Positions 51,506 through 61,638 of a stretch of 64,000 nt of DNA are shown one piece after another (within the stretch, counting starts at the first letter, position 1; each line of letters opens with the position of its first letter). Made by a program: the position numbers and the translations under genes. Source of the DNA: Pelagomonas calceolata (Eukaryota > Sar > Pelagophyceae > Pelagomonadales > Pelagomonadaceae). A model generated the notes under the pieces. That model saw only the letters and a list, made by a program, of their open reading frames with translations. It ran no database searches and was not told the origin of the DNA. The stretch covers positions 2,170,001 through 2,234,000 of the forward strand of contig CAKKNE010000003.1 of NCBI GenBank assembly GCA_918797485.1, read 5' to 3'.

Positions 51506-53021
51506 ATGAGCGCACCCGCCGTGGCGCCCCAAGTCACCTCGGACTTCGGTTTGCTGTCCGATGACGATGAAAAAACGATAGAGACCTCCCTGCCACCTTC
51601 TCCGAGAAGCCCCGCGACACCACAACGCGGACTCACAAGAGAACTGAAGCGATATAATGTGATGGGCATCCGCTTCGACGTCGATGTCCGATACGACGTC
51701 CTCGACGTCGTGGGCCAGGGCGCCTACGGCGTCGTCTGCGCCGCGCACGACGCTGTGGCTGGGGAAGCGGTCGCAATCAAAAAAATTGCCAATGCATTTG
51801 AACATGCTACCTACACGAAACGGACGTTGCGCGAGATCCGGTTGTTGCGATTGTTAAGGCACGACAATATCGTGCGGCTGAAGACGTTGTTACCTCCGGT
51901 CAAGTCGGATGGATTTCGGGACCTGTATATCATTTCTGACTTACTGGAGACGGATTTATCCTCCGTGATCAAGAGCCCGCAACCTCTGTTCGACGAGCAC
52001 GTCCAGTTCTTCATCTACCAAGTGTTAAGAGGTGTGAAGTTCCTCCACACGTGTAGCCCACCGGTTACTCACCGTGACCTCAAGCCGCGCAATTTACTGG
52101 TGAACTCGAACTGCGACCTGAAGATCTGCGACTTCGGGCTGGCGCGCGTCGACGTGCAATCGTCGTCGTCGTCGGCGATGACCGATTATGTCGCTACTAG
52201 ATGGTACCGCGCGCCTGAAATTATCACTGGTATGTATGCAGTGTCCTTTTGAGGGCGTTCGGACTACGTCGCGTCGTAGCATCCATCGCGTCGATGGCGT
52301 CGAGGGCGGTCCCACGGCCTCCTGGCCGAGTTTCTGTCGGAGTGGCTGCGAGCGCGTCTCGAGACGGCTTCACAGCCTCAGAAAGCTCGCTTCCGCCCCC
52401 ACGCCATCGCCGCGACGCTTACGACACACAGGCTGGGTCGAGTACACGAAGGCCGTCGACGTCTGGGCCGCCGGCTGCATCTTGGCCGAATTGCTGGGAC
52501 GGAAGCCGCTCTGGCCGGGGAGCGACTCGCAACATCAACTGGAGCTCATCTGCCAGTGCGTCGGACGGCCGTCTATGGACACGATCGACAAGATCCAGAC
52601 GCCGGAGATCCGCGAGTTCGTCGCGCAGATCCCGGATTCACGACCGGTCGGCTTCCGGGCGTTGTATCCACAAGCGAACCCATTGGCGTGCGACTTGCTC
52701 GAGGATTTACTAGTGTTTGAGCCCTCAGATAGAATCGACGTCTGTCAGGCGCTGGCGCACCCCTACCTGGAGCAGCTCCACTACCCCGACGACGAGCCGA
52801 CCGGGCCCTCTATACCTGCTGATCAATTCGCGTTCGAGCGAAAGCGCATGTCCGCTTCTGAATTAAAAGCGGAGATCCTGCGCGAGATCTGGCACTACCA
52901 CTGGCCGCGCCACGGCAAGCGCCACCGGCGCGACCCGTCGGAGCCCTTCGCCGACCTCTCGGAGACGTACGCCGCGGACTCGCGCGACTCGCCCGTCGAG
53001 CCCGCGGCGAAGCACCGGTGA
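51506..53021 (+). CDS. Mitogen-activated protein kinase with TDY activation loop
   Basis: Exons 51506-52229 and 52432-53021 give 437 residues. Kinase motifs in order: GQGAYGVVCAAHD (Gly loop, about residue 72), VAIKKI (ATP Lys), HRDLKPRNLLVN (catalytic loop), ICDFGLARV (DFG), TDYVATRWYRAPEIITG (TxY phosphorylation site as Thr-Asp-Tyr), VEYTKAVDVWAAGCILAELL and GRKPLWPGSDSQHQLELICQ. The C-terminal YPDDEPTGP resembles the MAPK common docking motif. The 202-base intron falls inside subdomain VIII, after EIITG. TDY MAP kinases are typical of plants, algae and other protists. Confidence 0.92.
52230..52431 (+). other. Intron with two introner cores
   Basis: GTATGTAT...CGACACACAG; contains GCGTCGATGGCGTCGA near 52289 and CCACGCCATCGCCGCGAC near 52399, in inverted relation, as in full-length introners. 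Termini and target duplication are no longer recognisable apart from the 3' CACACAG-like end. Confidence 0.72.
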
Positions 53022-53211
53022 TCACTGGCTGCTGCCGCCATGCGGCCCTCTTTTGTGAAACGAAGTAACGTTACCCTGTATGAACTTCCTAGCTATCCTG
53101 TCGTATAGACAACGACTTCTCCGCAGACTCCGCTCCGAGAAATTAGGGAAACCCGAATTTACGTCGCCTAGACGCGTGAGCGACTCGGGAAGCGTGGTCT
53201 AAACGCGACAG

Positions 53212-55167
53212 CTAGCAATCCAGGAAGCGGACGAACTCGACGCGGCAGTCGTCGACGAAGCAGGCGCCGACGAGCGCCTCGCCGAGGACCGGGTAGCTCC
53301 TAAGCGTGGCGGGCTCGGTCCGGAGCCCTGCCTTTTCCGCGCGCGCGAGCTCCCCTGCGACGTCGTCGACGGAGATGGCGAGCGCGTTCGACGGCGTCGC
53401 GGCGGTCTTGGGCGTTGACGTCCACTCCATGACGATGCCTATGAACCCGTCGGACGGCAGCAGGGCGAGGCGGATGGACTCGATGCCGAGATCCCTGGGG
53501 AGGCCGAACGCCGGCAGCATATCGCGGTCCGGGGAGGTAATATCCACGAGCGTCTTGAAGCCGAGCGCCTCGAACGCGGCGTTGGCCCGCCGCGCGTCCG
53601 TGACGTTCAGCGTACAGGAGAACGGGTTCGCGTCCCGCGCGCCCTTCCACCAACCCATGAACCGCACGTAGAGCGATATCGCGCCGTGGAAGCTAATGAG
53701 GTAGACGCAGTACCCGTCGGGGTCGTGGAAGACTGCGGCCGTGCCCCCCTTGCCTCCCGGGGGGTGGATCGGGGTCAAGCGCTTGTCGGTGAGCCGTGAC
53801 AGCGCCTTGTCCAGGTCATCCACGTACAGACTCAGTCGCGACAGACCCGCCTCGTAGCAGGCGCCGCGCTGCGGCATGGCCGCGTCCTCGACGAGTAGCA
53901 GGAGCGGCCGCCAGATGGAACTCGCGCCCGGCTCGAGGAAGAGCATGCCGTCGGCGGCGGCGCCCACGCGCGTGTAACCGAACGCCTCGTACCACGGCGT
54001 CGACGCCGCGAGGGACCGGACGCGGATCGAGACGTGCGACACCACGCGGCTCTTCGGCGGCGACGGCCTCGTGAGCGCCGCGGGAGGCACGGCGACGCCC
54101 CCGAGCGCGTCCCACGCCCGGTCGCGCGTCTTGTCCGGCAGCGCCGCGAGGACGCGATAGATCGTCGGGATGGCCCCGCCCGTCGTGACGCGCGTCGGCG
54201 GGTCCGCGAGCACCAGGCACTCGAGCAGGGCCTTGACGGTGATCTGCGGGTCCTCCGCGACGTTCGGGATGTCGGTGTTCATCTTCTGAACTGTGGCCTC
54301 GGCCCAGGCGGCGCCGTAGGGGGCGCGGCGTGCGGCGGGCGCGGCGTCGTAGCCCTTCTTCCACGTGTCGCCGTAGGAGAGGGCGAGCGGCGTGCGCATG
54401 GTCCCCGGCTCGACGACGAAGACCTTGACGCCAAAAGGCTCCTCCTCGGCGCGCAAAATGTCGGAGTAGGCCTCGAGGGCGTGCTTCGACGCGGAGTATG
54501 CGGCGTTCGTCGGCGGCGCCGCGATGCCGCAGACGGACGAGACGTTGACGACGCGGCCCTTCGCGCGGCGCAGCGCCGGCCTGTGTGAGATTCAAATTTC
54601 AGACGCCCCTCGCCATCGACCCGACGTCGTCCCTAACTCACTGGTTGACTTCCACACAGGCACCGGCAGCAGCGCGTAGGTCACCGCGACGTGCGCGTGG
54701 AAGTTGAGCTTCATCGTATACTCGAAGGACACGGGCGGCGCCCAGCCGCAGTTGCCCGGGACGCAGCGGCCGGCGTTGTTCACGAGGCCGTAGAGGCCGC
54801 GCGCGCCGGCGACCTCCTTCGCCACGCGCGCGACCGCCTCGACGCCCTCGGGCGTCGCGAGGTCGGCCACGACCGTCGTCACCGTCGCCACGCCGCCGCC
54901 GGTCGCCTCAATCGCGGCCGCGCCGTCCGGGGTGTAGCACGCCGCGACGACTTCGAAGCCCTCGGCGAGGGCGGCTTCGACGAGGCCCCGGCCAAAGCCA
55001 CTGTCGCAGCCCGTTATCAATACGACACGTGCTCCCAGCGACGTCGCCGACGGCTCGCGCGCGCGGCCACTTGACAGGAGCTTTTTGGCAAGCAAAAGGC
55101 CTATAGCTCCACCCAGGACGAGGGGTGACGTTGAGGTACCGTTGAGTGCACTCGTGATGGCGTCCAT
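53212..55167 (-). CDS. Short-chain dehydrogenase fused to tandem VOC (glyoxalase-like) domains
   Basis: Exons 55167-54668 and 54580-53212 give 622 residues. Residues about 1-30 include a membrane segment (SPLVLGGAIGLLLAKKLL). The SDR part (about 45-330) has LITGCDSGFGRGLVEAALAE (NAD(P)-binding), LVNNAGRCV, RVVNVSSVCGIAAPPTNAAY SASKHALEAY (Ser-Tyr-Lys catalytic set), similar to retinol/hydroxysteroid dehydrogenases. Two VOC domains follow (VVSHVSIRVRSLAASTPWYE ... AVFHDPDGYCVYLISFHG, then NPFSCTLNVTDARRANAAFE onward to CRVEFVRFLDC). The intron is introner IE11 inside the SDR; splicing restores ALLPALRRAKGRVVNVSS. I do not know this fusion from other lineages. Confidence 0.82.
54581..54659 (-). 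mobile_element. Introner element IE11 (79 bp)
   Basis: Termini CTGTGTGAGATTCAA and TTGACTTCCACACAG; target copies GCGCCGGC (54573-54580) and GCACCGGC (54660-54667), 7 of 8. Gene-sense 5' flank GCCGGTGC gives a GC-AG intron (54667-54581), phase 2. Same orientation as the gene. Confidence 0.9.
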
Positions 55168-55338
55168 GTTCCAAACCCTTCGAAATTGTGATATGGCGGC
55201 CGCTGACGTCCGCTGAAACGCGGCGCGCGGCTTCAAGCTTGCCCTGGAAAACCCGTTTTCCTGCATTTCGTTTGTGCAGGACCCCCCAGTCGACACTGTG
55301 GGATAAATTTAACTTACTCAGTTTCCCTGCTGCTGCAA

Positions 55339-55715
55339 TTAAGCCTGGAGCCAGTCCGGCGGGCCGCCGGGCGCGGCCACGAGCTGCCGGTCGAACCAGC
55401 CGCGGGTGTTTCCGGAGGCGTATTCGTCGTAAAAGGCCACGAACTCGGGACTTTCGCGGGACGCGAATGCCTTCAGCTCGAGGCGGGCCCTGTTGGCGTT
55501 GACGGGCTCCGCGGCCTCTATGAGTGGATCGAGAAACGCGCGGACGTTCCTCGCGGCCGCCCTCGTCAGCTCGGGCCTATCCGGCGAGCGCGATCGACTT
55601 ACTCAAGGCGTCTGTGCGCGCGGCTAGGAGCGTCCCCACAAAGCCACTGTGTCTCAAGACAAGCAAGGCTTTCTCGCCCTTGTTGCCGGAGGTCCGCTGA
55701 CGAATGGTTTCCATG
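55339..55715 (-). pseudogene. Small gene interrupted by a frameshift
   Basis: From ATG 55715 the minus strand reads METIRQRTSGNKGEKALLVL, RHSGFVGTLLAARTDALSKS and then hits TAG. The next frame continues with PELTRAAARNVRAFLDPLIE, AAEPVNANRARLELKAFASR and ends WFDRQLVAAPGGPPDWLQA plus TAA at 55339. Both parts look coding. A one-base shift near 55590 joins them; a 26-base GTAAGT...ATAG intron would not give the right phase. Either a pseudogene or an assembly error. Palindrome copy h lies 32 bp upstream of the start. Confidence 0.5.
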
Positions 55716-55746
55716 GTTAATTGTCTCAAGTTTGCAAGATAGCAGG

Positions 55747-55770
55747 GCTAGCGGTCTGTAAGACACTAGC
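55747..55770 (-). promoter_or_regulatory. Dispersed palindromic promoter motif, copy h
   Basis: Minus-strand reading GCTAGTGTCTTACAG then ACCGCTAGC; 32 bp upstream of the broken gene's ATG at 55715. Confidence 0.6.
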
Positions 55771-56234
55771 AAATTCAAAGATACGCTTCGATAGCGTCAA
55801 AAGAATGACCCAAATTCAGAATACACCCTAGTCGTTCGCCGCGACCAAAAGTTTCAGAGTAGCGGCCCGGCAACATACCCTCGCGCCTCCCGGAAGGCAC
55901 CGCCCACGACATTCGCGGACGAGTCTTACGGCTCGCCAAAATACACCAGCGATTGAAGGTGCCTTCTACCGTCCAAATGGTACATTATATCAACTCCAGC
56001 CCAGTTTTCATACAAGTTCGACGGAACCGGAGCCGACGGCCCGCGCTCGGAGGGCGGGAAAAGAATTCTACTAGACAAATCCCGAGTTTATGTTCGTTTC
56101 CTTCCGTTTGTTAGTGGTAGAGTCCATCCTAGCCGCCTCGGCTCTACTGAGCTACATTAGATGGCCCGTTAAAGCCTCACGATTCTCCGACTTCGCACCT
56201 CCGCGTTTACCCCCACATGAGCTCAGAACCCAGA

Positions 56235-56610
56235 CCTGCGACTATCAGCGACGCCACCATCCAGATGGACCATAACGCCGTTGTTCTGTTCACAATCGGC
56301 CGACTTGCCCGTTCTCCGCGGACGGCGGTACGTTGACGGGGCACCGGAAAGGCCCCAGACCGGTGAGTTATAAAATAAATTTGCGTTTCAGGCGCTTTAG
56401 TTCTAGGACGGGCCAGCTAATCGGCCTGACTGCCGACTACATTGCTCCGAGATCCCAAGATGCTCGGCGCGGGTCGTCGGTCTTCGCGGGCCCACGATCT
56501 GGCTAATCGGGCAAAGTACCTGGACCTGCGAGCATCAGCGCGTGTACCATCACCATGGACCATAACGATCATTTGTTCCATGATCGACGGACTTACGCGA
56601 GCTCCAGATC
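56235..56610. repeat. Diverged direct repeat pair
   Basis: Segments starting near 56235 and 56523 share ordered blocks GACCTGCGA, ATCAGCG, ACCAT, ATGGACCATAACG and TCGxCGGACTT; spacing about 288 bp. Confidence 0.45.
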
Positions 56611-57230
56611 AAGATGTTCACGTCCCAAGCTTGGTCGGCCCAAAGTACCCTTCTCGTGGTGTAGATGTCATATATTTGTAATTGACTATCGGTGGGGTAG
56701 TATGGGGTCCGACGAGACCGCTACGGCGACTACTGGGGGCCCTCGGGTAATTGACGTTTTTGACGGGAACGGGGCGCCATCGGGTCCAAATTACACACTT
56801 TTTTCGGATGCAGATCGGCTCGCCGACTCCCTCTGGGGTAGGTCGGATAGCGGGTAGTCGCCTGTGCCGCATACGCCGTCGATGCGGCGGCCTAGCACTC
56901 TCGGAGAGCCCTGGAAGCAAACCTTGGCCAAAAGATGGCTAAACCGAGTGGTCTGCTGAGAGAAATCGGCCAAAAATGATTGAAGCGGCGGCGCATGCGG
57001 TGTAGGCGCTTGCACGTGTATAGTACCGACCCTAGGCGACCCCAGGGAGACCTGCTGGGCAGGGATTAACAGGATTCCATTGGCGCGGCCGCCATAGACC
57101 GTAGGGCGCCCTCGGCCGCGAATTAAAAAAATTCTTTTTGCGGCCCCCAGTACTTGTCCCATTGATCTCTTTGGACCATTACCTAACTGAATGATACTCA
57201 AACGACTGCATGCGCGTTCCGAGTTTGCTG

Positions 57231-57256
57231 GCTAGTGTCTTTAACAGGCCGCTAGC
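57231..57256 (+). promoter_or_regulatory. Dispersed palindromic promoter motif, copy i
   Basis: GCTAGTGTCTTTAACAG then GCCGCTAGC, spacer two bases longer than the consensus; about 250 bp upstream of the ATG at 57507. Confidence 0.6.
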
Positions 57257-57506
57257 TTAAATTCATGTCGACAGCCTTTGAACGTCGTGTACGCAGCTAG
57301 GTTGCAAACGTAGCAACTCCAGCTTTAGCTTTTGCACCACTGCACACGTTGCAGCAAAAGAGCCGAAGCGAAGCCACCAAAATCACCCTGCAGCTAAATT
57401 TACAGCAGCATAAAAAATTTGCAGTGCGCCGTCGGGGCAAGCAATACTGTCTTGACAGTACGCCGTCGTGCAAGCAATACTGGAGCAAGACACCAAAGCC
57501 ATCGAG

Positions 57507-58817
57507 ATGGCGGCGCGCAAAGTCAGTACTGGCGACGAGGAGGCCGAACCGTTCATCGAAGAAGAAGAAGAAGAAAAACTTCACAAGGGCATGGGCTGGA
57601 AGCGCGCCGCGTTCACCATGATGGCGGAGATCGTCGGGACTGGTGTGTTGGGCTTGTCACACGCGGCGGCGAAGGTGGGAGGCGGCCTCGCGCTCGCCTT
57701 CTTGGTAAGCTTCGGCCTCGCTTCGTTGTTCAGCTCATTACTCCTGGCGGCGGTGCGACGGGAGCACCCGAAGGTGGACAGCTTCCAGGCGTGCGCCGAT
57801 CTGCTCGGCGGCGAGCGAGCCCGGCGTTTGACGGCTTTATGCATCAACACGTCGTGGCTGTTCGTGCTGCCCTACTACCTCATGGCGTCGGCGCACGCCC
57901 TCAGTGTAGCCTTCTGGTGGACGGACACGTGCTACGCGACCTGGGCGTTGTTGTCCGTCGCGCTGATCGGCGTGCCGGCGCAGGTGCGCACCTTCGAAGG
58001 GATTAGTAGTTTATCAGCGCTCTCGGTGGCCTCCGTGGCCATCGCTCTATTGGTTATCGGCGTCGAACTCGTACGAGGCGGCCAGAAAGAAACAGACGCG
58101 TCATGGTCGAAACCCGAGGCGTCGTCGGTCTGGGACTGCTTCGACGCGATCTCGTCAACAACATTTGCCTATCAAGGGCAGTCCATGCTCTTAGAAATCG
58201 CCCACGAGATGGAGAACGCGCCGCGGGACTTTGGGAAAGCAATCACGGCGTCCTGCGGCGGGTTGCTGGCGTTGTATTCTATGGCGACGGGCCTGGGCTA
58301 CTACTACCGGGGCGCGCGCGTGGCCGGATTCCTGCCGGACGACCTCGAGGACAACGCGTCCAAGACGCTGGTGGGTCTGATGCTCTACTTCCACGTCGCC
58401 GTCACTTATTTAGTGAACAACCAGCCTTTATCAAAAAAGCTGTATGAGTTGAGATGGGGCGCCCTCGACAAGAGCCGGGTCGTAGCCTTGCGCTGGTTCG
58501 GGATTACGATGCTATTGCTGGCGTGGTCCTACGTGGTCGCGAACGCGATCCCGTGGTTCAGCGCGTTCCAGGCCCTGATGGGCTCGTTGCTGGGAGCGCC
58601 GATCATGTTCCTGTTTCCGGTGGCGTTTTATGTGTTGGATCCGCGGCAGGCCGCGAACGTAAAACATCTGCCGACGCGATGCGCGCTCGCGACGACCGGC
58701 GGGATCATCCTGCCTCTGACGCTGGGCGTCGGCTCGGTCGCGGCCGTCGTCGGCTTGTCGGAGGCGTGGGGCGACGGCGCGGCCTTCGCGTGCGTGCCGG
58801 GCGGGTACGACGGGTAA
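57507..58817 (+). CDS. Amino acid/auxin permease (AAAP, SLC32/36/38-like) transporter
   Basis: 436 residues from the first ATG (57507). An acidic cytosolic N-terminus (DEEAEPFIEEEEEEK) precedes about eleven hydrophobic segments. Family features: AAFTMMAEIVGTGVLGLSHA (TM1 with the unwound GTG-x-L region, about residues 35-55), FDAISSTTFAYQGQSMLLEI (TM6, FAYQGQ) with AHEMENAPRDFGKAI just after, and LYFHVAVTYLVNNQPLSKKL. This order is that of plant and fungal amino acid permeases (AVT-type). It probably acts at the vacuole or plasma membrane; substrate unknown. Palindrome copy i lies about 250 bp upstream. Confidence 0.87.
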   Translation: MAARKVSTGDEEAEPFIEEEEEEKLHKGMGWKRAAFTMMAEIVGTGVLGLSHAAAKVGGGLALAFLVSFGLASLFSSLLLAAVRREHPKVDSFQACADLLGGERARRLTALCINTSWLFVLPYYLMASAHALSVAFWWTDTCYATWALLSVALIGVPAQVRTFEGISSLSALSVASVAIALLVIGVELVRGGQKETDASWSKPEASSVWDCFDAISSTTFAYQGQSMLLEIAHEMENAPRDFGKAITASCGGLLALYSMATGLGYYYRGARVAGFLPDDLEDNASKTLVGLMLYFHVAVTYLVNNQPLSKKLYELRWGALDKSRVVALRWFGITMLLLAWSYVVANAIPWFSAFQALMGSLLGAPIMFLFPVAFYVLDPRQAANVKHLPTRCALATTGGIILPLTLGVGSVAAVVGLSEAWGDGAAFACVPGGYDG

Positions 58818-59000
58818 TTGTTTTGTGTGTCCTCTCTCGGCGTGGCGTTGGCGTTTGGCCTCGACGCTGTCGCCGCGACTGCTCTCTCAACGGGTATGAA
58901 ATAGGAGTGCCAGTGAGCCTGGCAGGCCTGCTAGCCCGACGGACGACCAGCGTCTTGCTACGGATGAATGATAATTACACACGCTCCTCTCTCTCTCAGA

Positions 59001-59390
59001 CTAGATAATTTCCGGGCCGCCGCCGCCGATGCCGTAGAGCCGTTCCGCGCGGTCGTGGAGCGACGCCTTCGGCGCTTCGGCCGCCTCGGACGGCAGGTTC
59101 AGCACGTCCTCGAAGCCGAGCGACTCGGCGTCGCCGCGGATCGTGTCGCGCAGGACGTGCGACGACTCGAGTCCCGGCAGGCGGGCGACCTCCGACGCCA
59201 TCGCGTCTTCTCCTGCTAAACGCATCGCGAGGCCGCTGCCGTACACCGCGCGTACCTCCTGCAGCTTCGCCGTGCGGCCGGCGTCGGGCTTCAGCCGCGC
59301 GGCGAGGGGGTGATTCGGGGCCGGGGGCGCGCTCGCTGCGATGGGCTCGTTCACCGCCCTGGCCGGCGCGGGGAACTCGAGAGAAGCCAT
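59001..59390 (-). CDS. UMP1: Proteasome maturation factor UMP1/POMP
   Basis: 129 residues. Family role: chaperone of 20S proteasome half-mer assembly, degraded on completion. The C-terminal half fits UMP1: VYGSGLAMRLAGEDAMASEV, then ARLPGLESSHVLRDTIRGDA and ESLGFEDVLNLPSEAAE, matching the conserved LPGLPSSxxxLDxLxGxxxxxxFEDxL signature (about residues 68-105), and AxNHPLAARL is the expected N-terminal HP motif. Length agrees with the family (about 130-150 residues). Palindrome copy j lies about 130 bp upstream, in the region shared with the divergent F-box-like gene. Confidence 0.75.
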   Translation of the reverse strand: MASLEFPAPARAVNEPIAASAPPAPNHPLAARLKPDAGRTAKLQEVRAVYGSGLAMRLAGEDAMASEVARLPGLESSHVLRDTIRGDAESLGFEDVLNLPSEAAEAPKASLHDRAERLYGIGGGGPEII

Positions 59391-59719
59391 GTGTCCGCTG
59401 CGGCGGATGCGGCGGGCTCACAGTGCTGCGGATGATCAAACGCGACACTCAGATGAGTTTGCGCTAGCTGTAGCCTCTTTTTTGGCCCGGGCGAGCTCGA
59501 GCTCGATGCCTTACTTTCCTAGTGCCTTACAGAACGCTAGCTCGATTATCGGACGCGAGAGCTGAATGCGAAGCTGGGCAACATACCACCTTCCTGGGAC
59601 GCCTGTAAGTGCGGAGCATTCTTCGGGCTCGCCGTTCAAGCCACCAGCCCCCCCGAGGTTCGAAACCGCAGTCGATACAAGTGGCAGCCTGCTGCCTCCA
59701 TAGCCAGAGCAGTAAGACG
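59391..59719. promoter_or_regulatory. Divergent intergenic region, UMP1 / F-box-like
   Basis: 329 bases with palindrome copy j; no gene. Confidence 0.45.
59519..59541 (+). promoter_or_regulatory. Dispersed palindromic promoter motif, copy j
   Basis: CTAGTGCCTTACAG then AACGCTAGC; about 130 bp upstream of the UMP1 ATG and 180 bp upstream of the F-box-like ATG. Confidence 0.55.
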
Positions 59720-61023
59720 ATGGCCGACCGGCCTAACACACCGGTGCCCACGATGGCTGACATAGAAAATCCGATTGAAGACGCGCAGTCCTCTGGAGAG
59801 CAGGCCGTCGACCTCGAAGCGATTGAACAGCAGGCCGTCGCCGCGGCGGCCGCCAAGCTGACGCGCCCCACGACGCGCCTCGCCAACGACGTGCTCCTAC
59901 TCATCGCGACGCGCGGGACGGCCAGAGACCTGGGCAAGGCCCAGGTCGTGAGCCGCGGTTGGCAGGCGGCCGCGCGCCGCGAGGTGACTCTGCGGACGGC
60001 CGGCCGCGTCCTGAACGTCTTCGCGGAGAAGCCCGCCTACCTGCGGAGTATAGAAATACTGGACGACGTCGTCGGGCCAAGACAGGAGGGCAGCTGGCGG
60101 GATAGGTGGCCGGAGTTGCAGTATGCCAAGTTCCTAAGGGTCGACGAATCCTTGGCCTTGCACGACCGCGAAACGGTGCTCCAGTTGTTTCGAGCCAATA
60201 TTCACGTCGTCGACAGTGCACAAATCACACTTTTGCTTCTCCACGCCATCGAGCGGGCGTCGCGTCGATGGCGTGGCAGACGGTTCTCTGACCGCGTGAC
60301 TTGGCCAGCACGGCCGCGTCATCGCCGCGAAATGATTTGGTGAAGAGTTATCGTACACACCCGACTCACTGGTTGATTTACGCGCAGGTCATCGAAGCCG
60401 AGCTCGCCAAGATCCGCGAGTCCATCGACTGGAAAGTGGAATCGGGCTGGCCGCGGACGCTGGCCGAGGACTATACGCTAATCATGACGCATTTCAAGGC
60501 GGCGCTGGGCGACAGCGTGAGCGAGGCGTCGCGGGACTTCGCCGCGGCGGTGCATTTGCTGAGAGATGCGTTGACGCTGCGGGCGCCGCTCGAGGCCGTG
60601 GCGCCCGACGCGTACACGGACCTCGACGGCACCTACGGGATGAAGACGAACGATGGCGCTTGGGCCGCGCTGACGCCGGACGCCGCGCCGGGCGTCTCCT
60701 TCGTGACGCACGCGCCCCTCGAGGCGAGCGCGCACCCCCGCTGCCTCTCGGACGCGGGCTTTTCCGCCGCGGTGGTCCTCAACACCGGGATCGACTACGC
60801 GCCGATGGACTCGGACATCGTGCGCTTCCGGTCGCGGGGCCGGGCGGGCGGCAAGCACCGGTCCCTCGTGCGCACCGCGGCGACGCCGTCGGAGCGGCAA
60901 TACGACCTACCGCCGCTGTCGCGCGTCACCCTGGAGCGCATCGACGAGGCCGGGAGCTGGACGGAGTTCGGAAGGATGCCGCACCGGCGGCTGTATACGG
61001 TCGTCGTGGAGTTCTTGGCGTAA
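59720..61023 (+). CDS. F-box-like protein of unknown function
   Basis: Exons 59720-60205 and 60388-61023 give 373 residues. Residues about 50-90 (LANDVLLLIATRGTARDLGK then AQVVSRGWQAAARREVTLR) fit the F-box pattern: LPxDVLxxI, a loss-of-contact loop, LxxxxxVSRxW. The rest (GVSFVTHAPLEASAHPRCLS, VVLNTGIDYAPMDSDIVRFR, RVTLERIDEAGSWTEFGRMP) is a beta-rich domain I do not recognise. The intron is introner IE12; splicing joins RANIH to VIEAELAKIRES. F-box proteins usually recruit substrates to SCF ubiquitin ligases; that role is inferred. Confidence 0.65.
60214..60387 (-). mobile_element. Introner element IE12 (174 bp, the longest)
   Basis: Diverged termini CAGTGCACAAATCAC and TTGATTTACGCGCAG; subterminal CTCACTGG well kept. 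Target copies GTCGTCGA (60206-60213) and GTCATCGA (60388-60395), 7 of 8. Cores CCACGCCATCGAGCG and GCGTCGATGGCGTGG near 60243-60276. Intron 60206-60387, phase 0; orientation opposite to the gene. Confidence 0.88.
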
Positions 61024-61638
61024 GGGATTTGTAGTGTAGTAGCATGTCTGGCGTGTTCGCGTACAACGCATGGCAAGCACAGGGCCGGCGGCGGGTTGTT
61101 ATTCTTTTCGCGTGGACGCCTCCGCGGTCAATGGCAGCTCTAGGGATTTTTCTCACGAGGAAAGTCGATTGCTAGAGGCCTTGTTCGCTAGGTGAGGCCA
61201 AGTTTGCCAGACAACAAACGCGGGCGCAACGCGCGGCTCAGCGCCCCACCAATCATTCAAAACTCGTCCCTCGCGTCACACCGGCGACGTTCAGAAGCTT
61301 TTCTGGTGCCCTAGGAGCGTTGGTGTAACCCCCGGCCTCCTGGGAATCCCTAGCATTTTCGATGCTCGCGGCGCGAAAGCCGTTCAACAAGAGCGCCGCG
61401 GACCCGCGGGACGAGGACGTCGCATTCTTCTACGCCGAAGAGGCGAACCACGACGCGGAGGAGGCGATCTTCCAGGAGCTCTACGGTACCTGAACGGCCA
61501 CTACCCCCACTCCCCCTTGCTCGCCCTAGAACCAAGTCTAGTAGTAACGCTTGAGCCTGAAGAAATCTACTAGTAGTATGGACCAGAGGCGGAGTACGCC
61601 ATCGCCGCGGCTAGTAGACTCGGAGCAACACTTTACTC
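61024..61638. other. Intergenic region between convergent genes
   Basis: 615 bases; holds one short coding-like frame (61362-61493) and nothing else recognisable. Confidence 0.4.
61362..61493 (+). CDS. Possible 43-residue protein or orphan first exon
   Basis: MLAARKPFNKSAADPRDEDV then AFFYAEEANHDAEEAIFQEL YGT and TGA. Charged and helical; codon use resembles neighbouring genes. A GT at 61485 (in CTACGGTACC) could be a donor, but no downstream exon is seen before the convergent gene. Confidence 0.3.
   Translation: MLAARKPFNKSAADPRDEDVAFFYAEEANHDAEEAIFQELYGT

Larger units (their letters stand above)
55716..57506. other. Gene-poor degenerate region, about 1.8 kb
   Basis: No convincing coding frame. 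Two diverged stretches (about 56235-56320 and 56523-56610) share GACCTGCGA, ATCAGCG and ATGGACCATAACG in the same order. Palindrome copies h and i lie at its two ends. Composition differs from neighbouring genes, suggesting old mobile-element debris. Confidence 0.45.
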
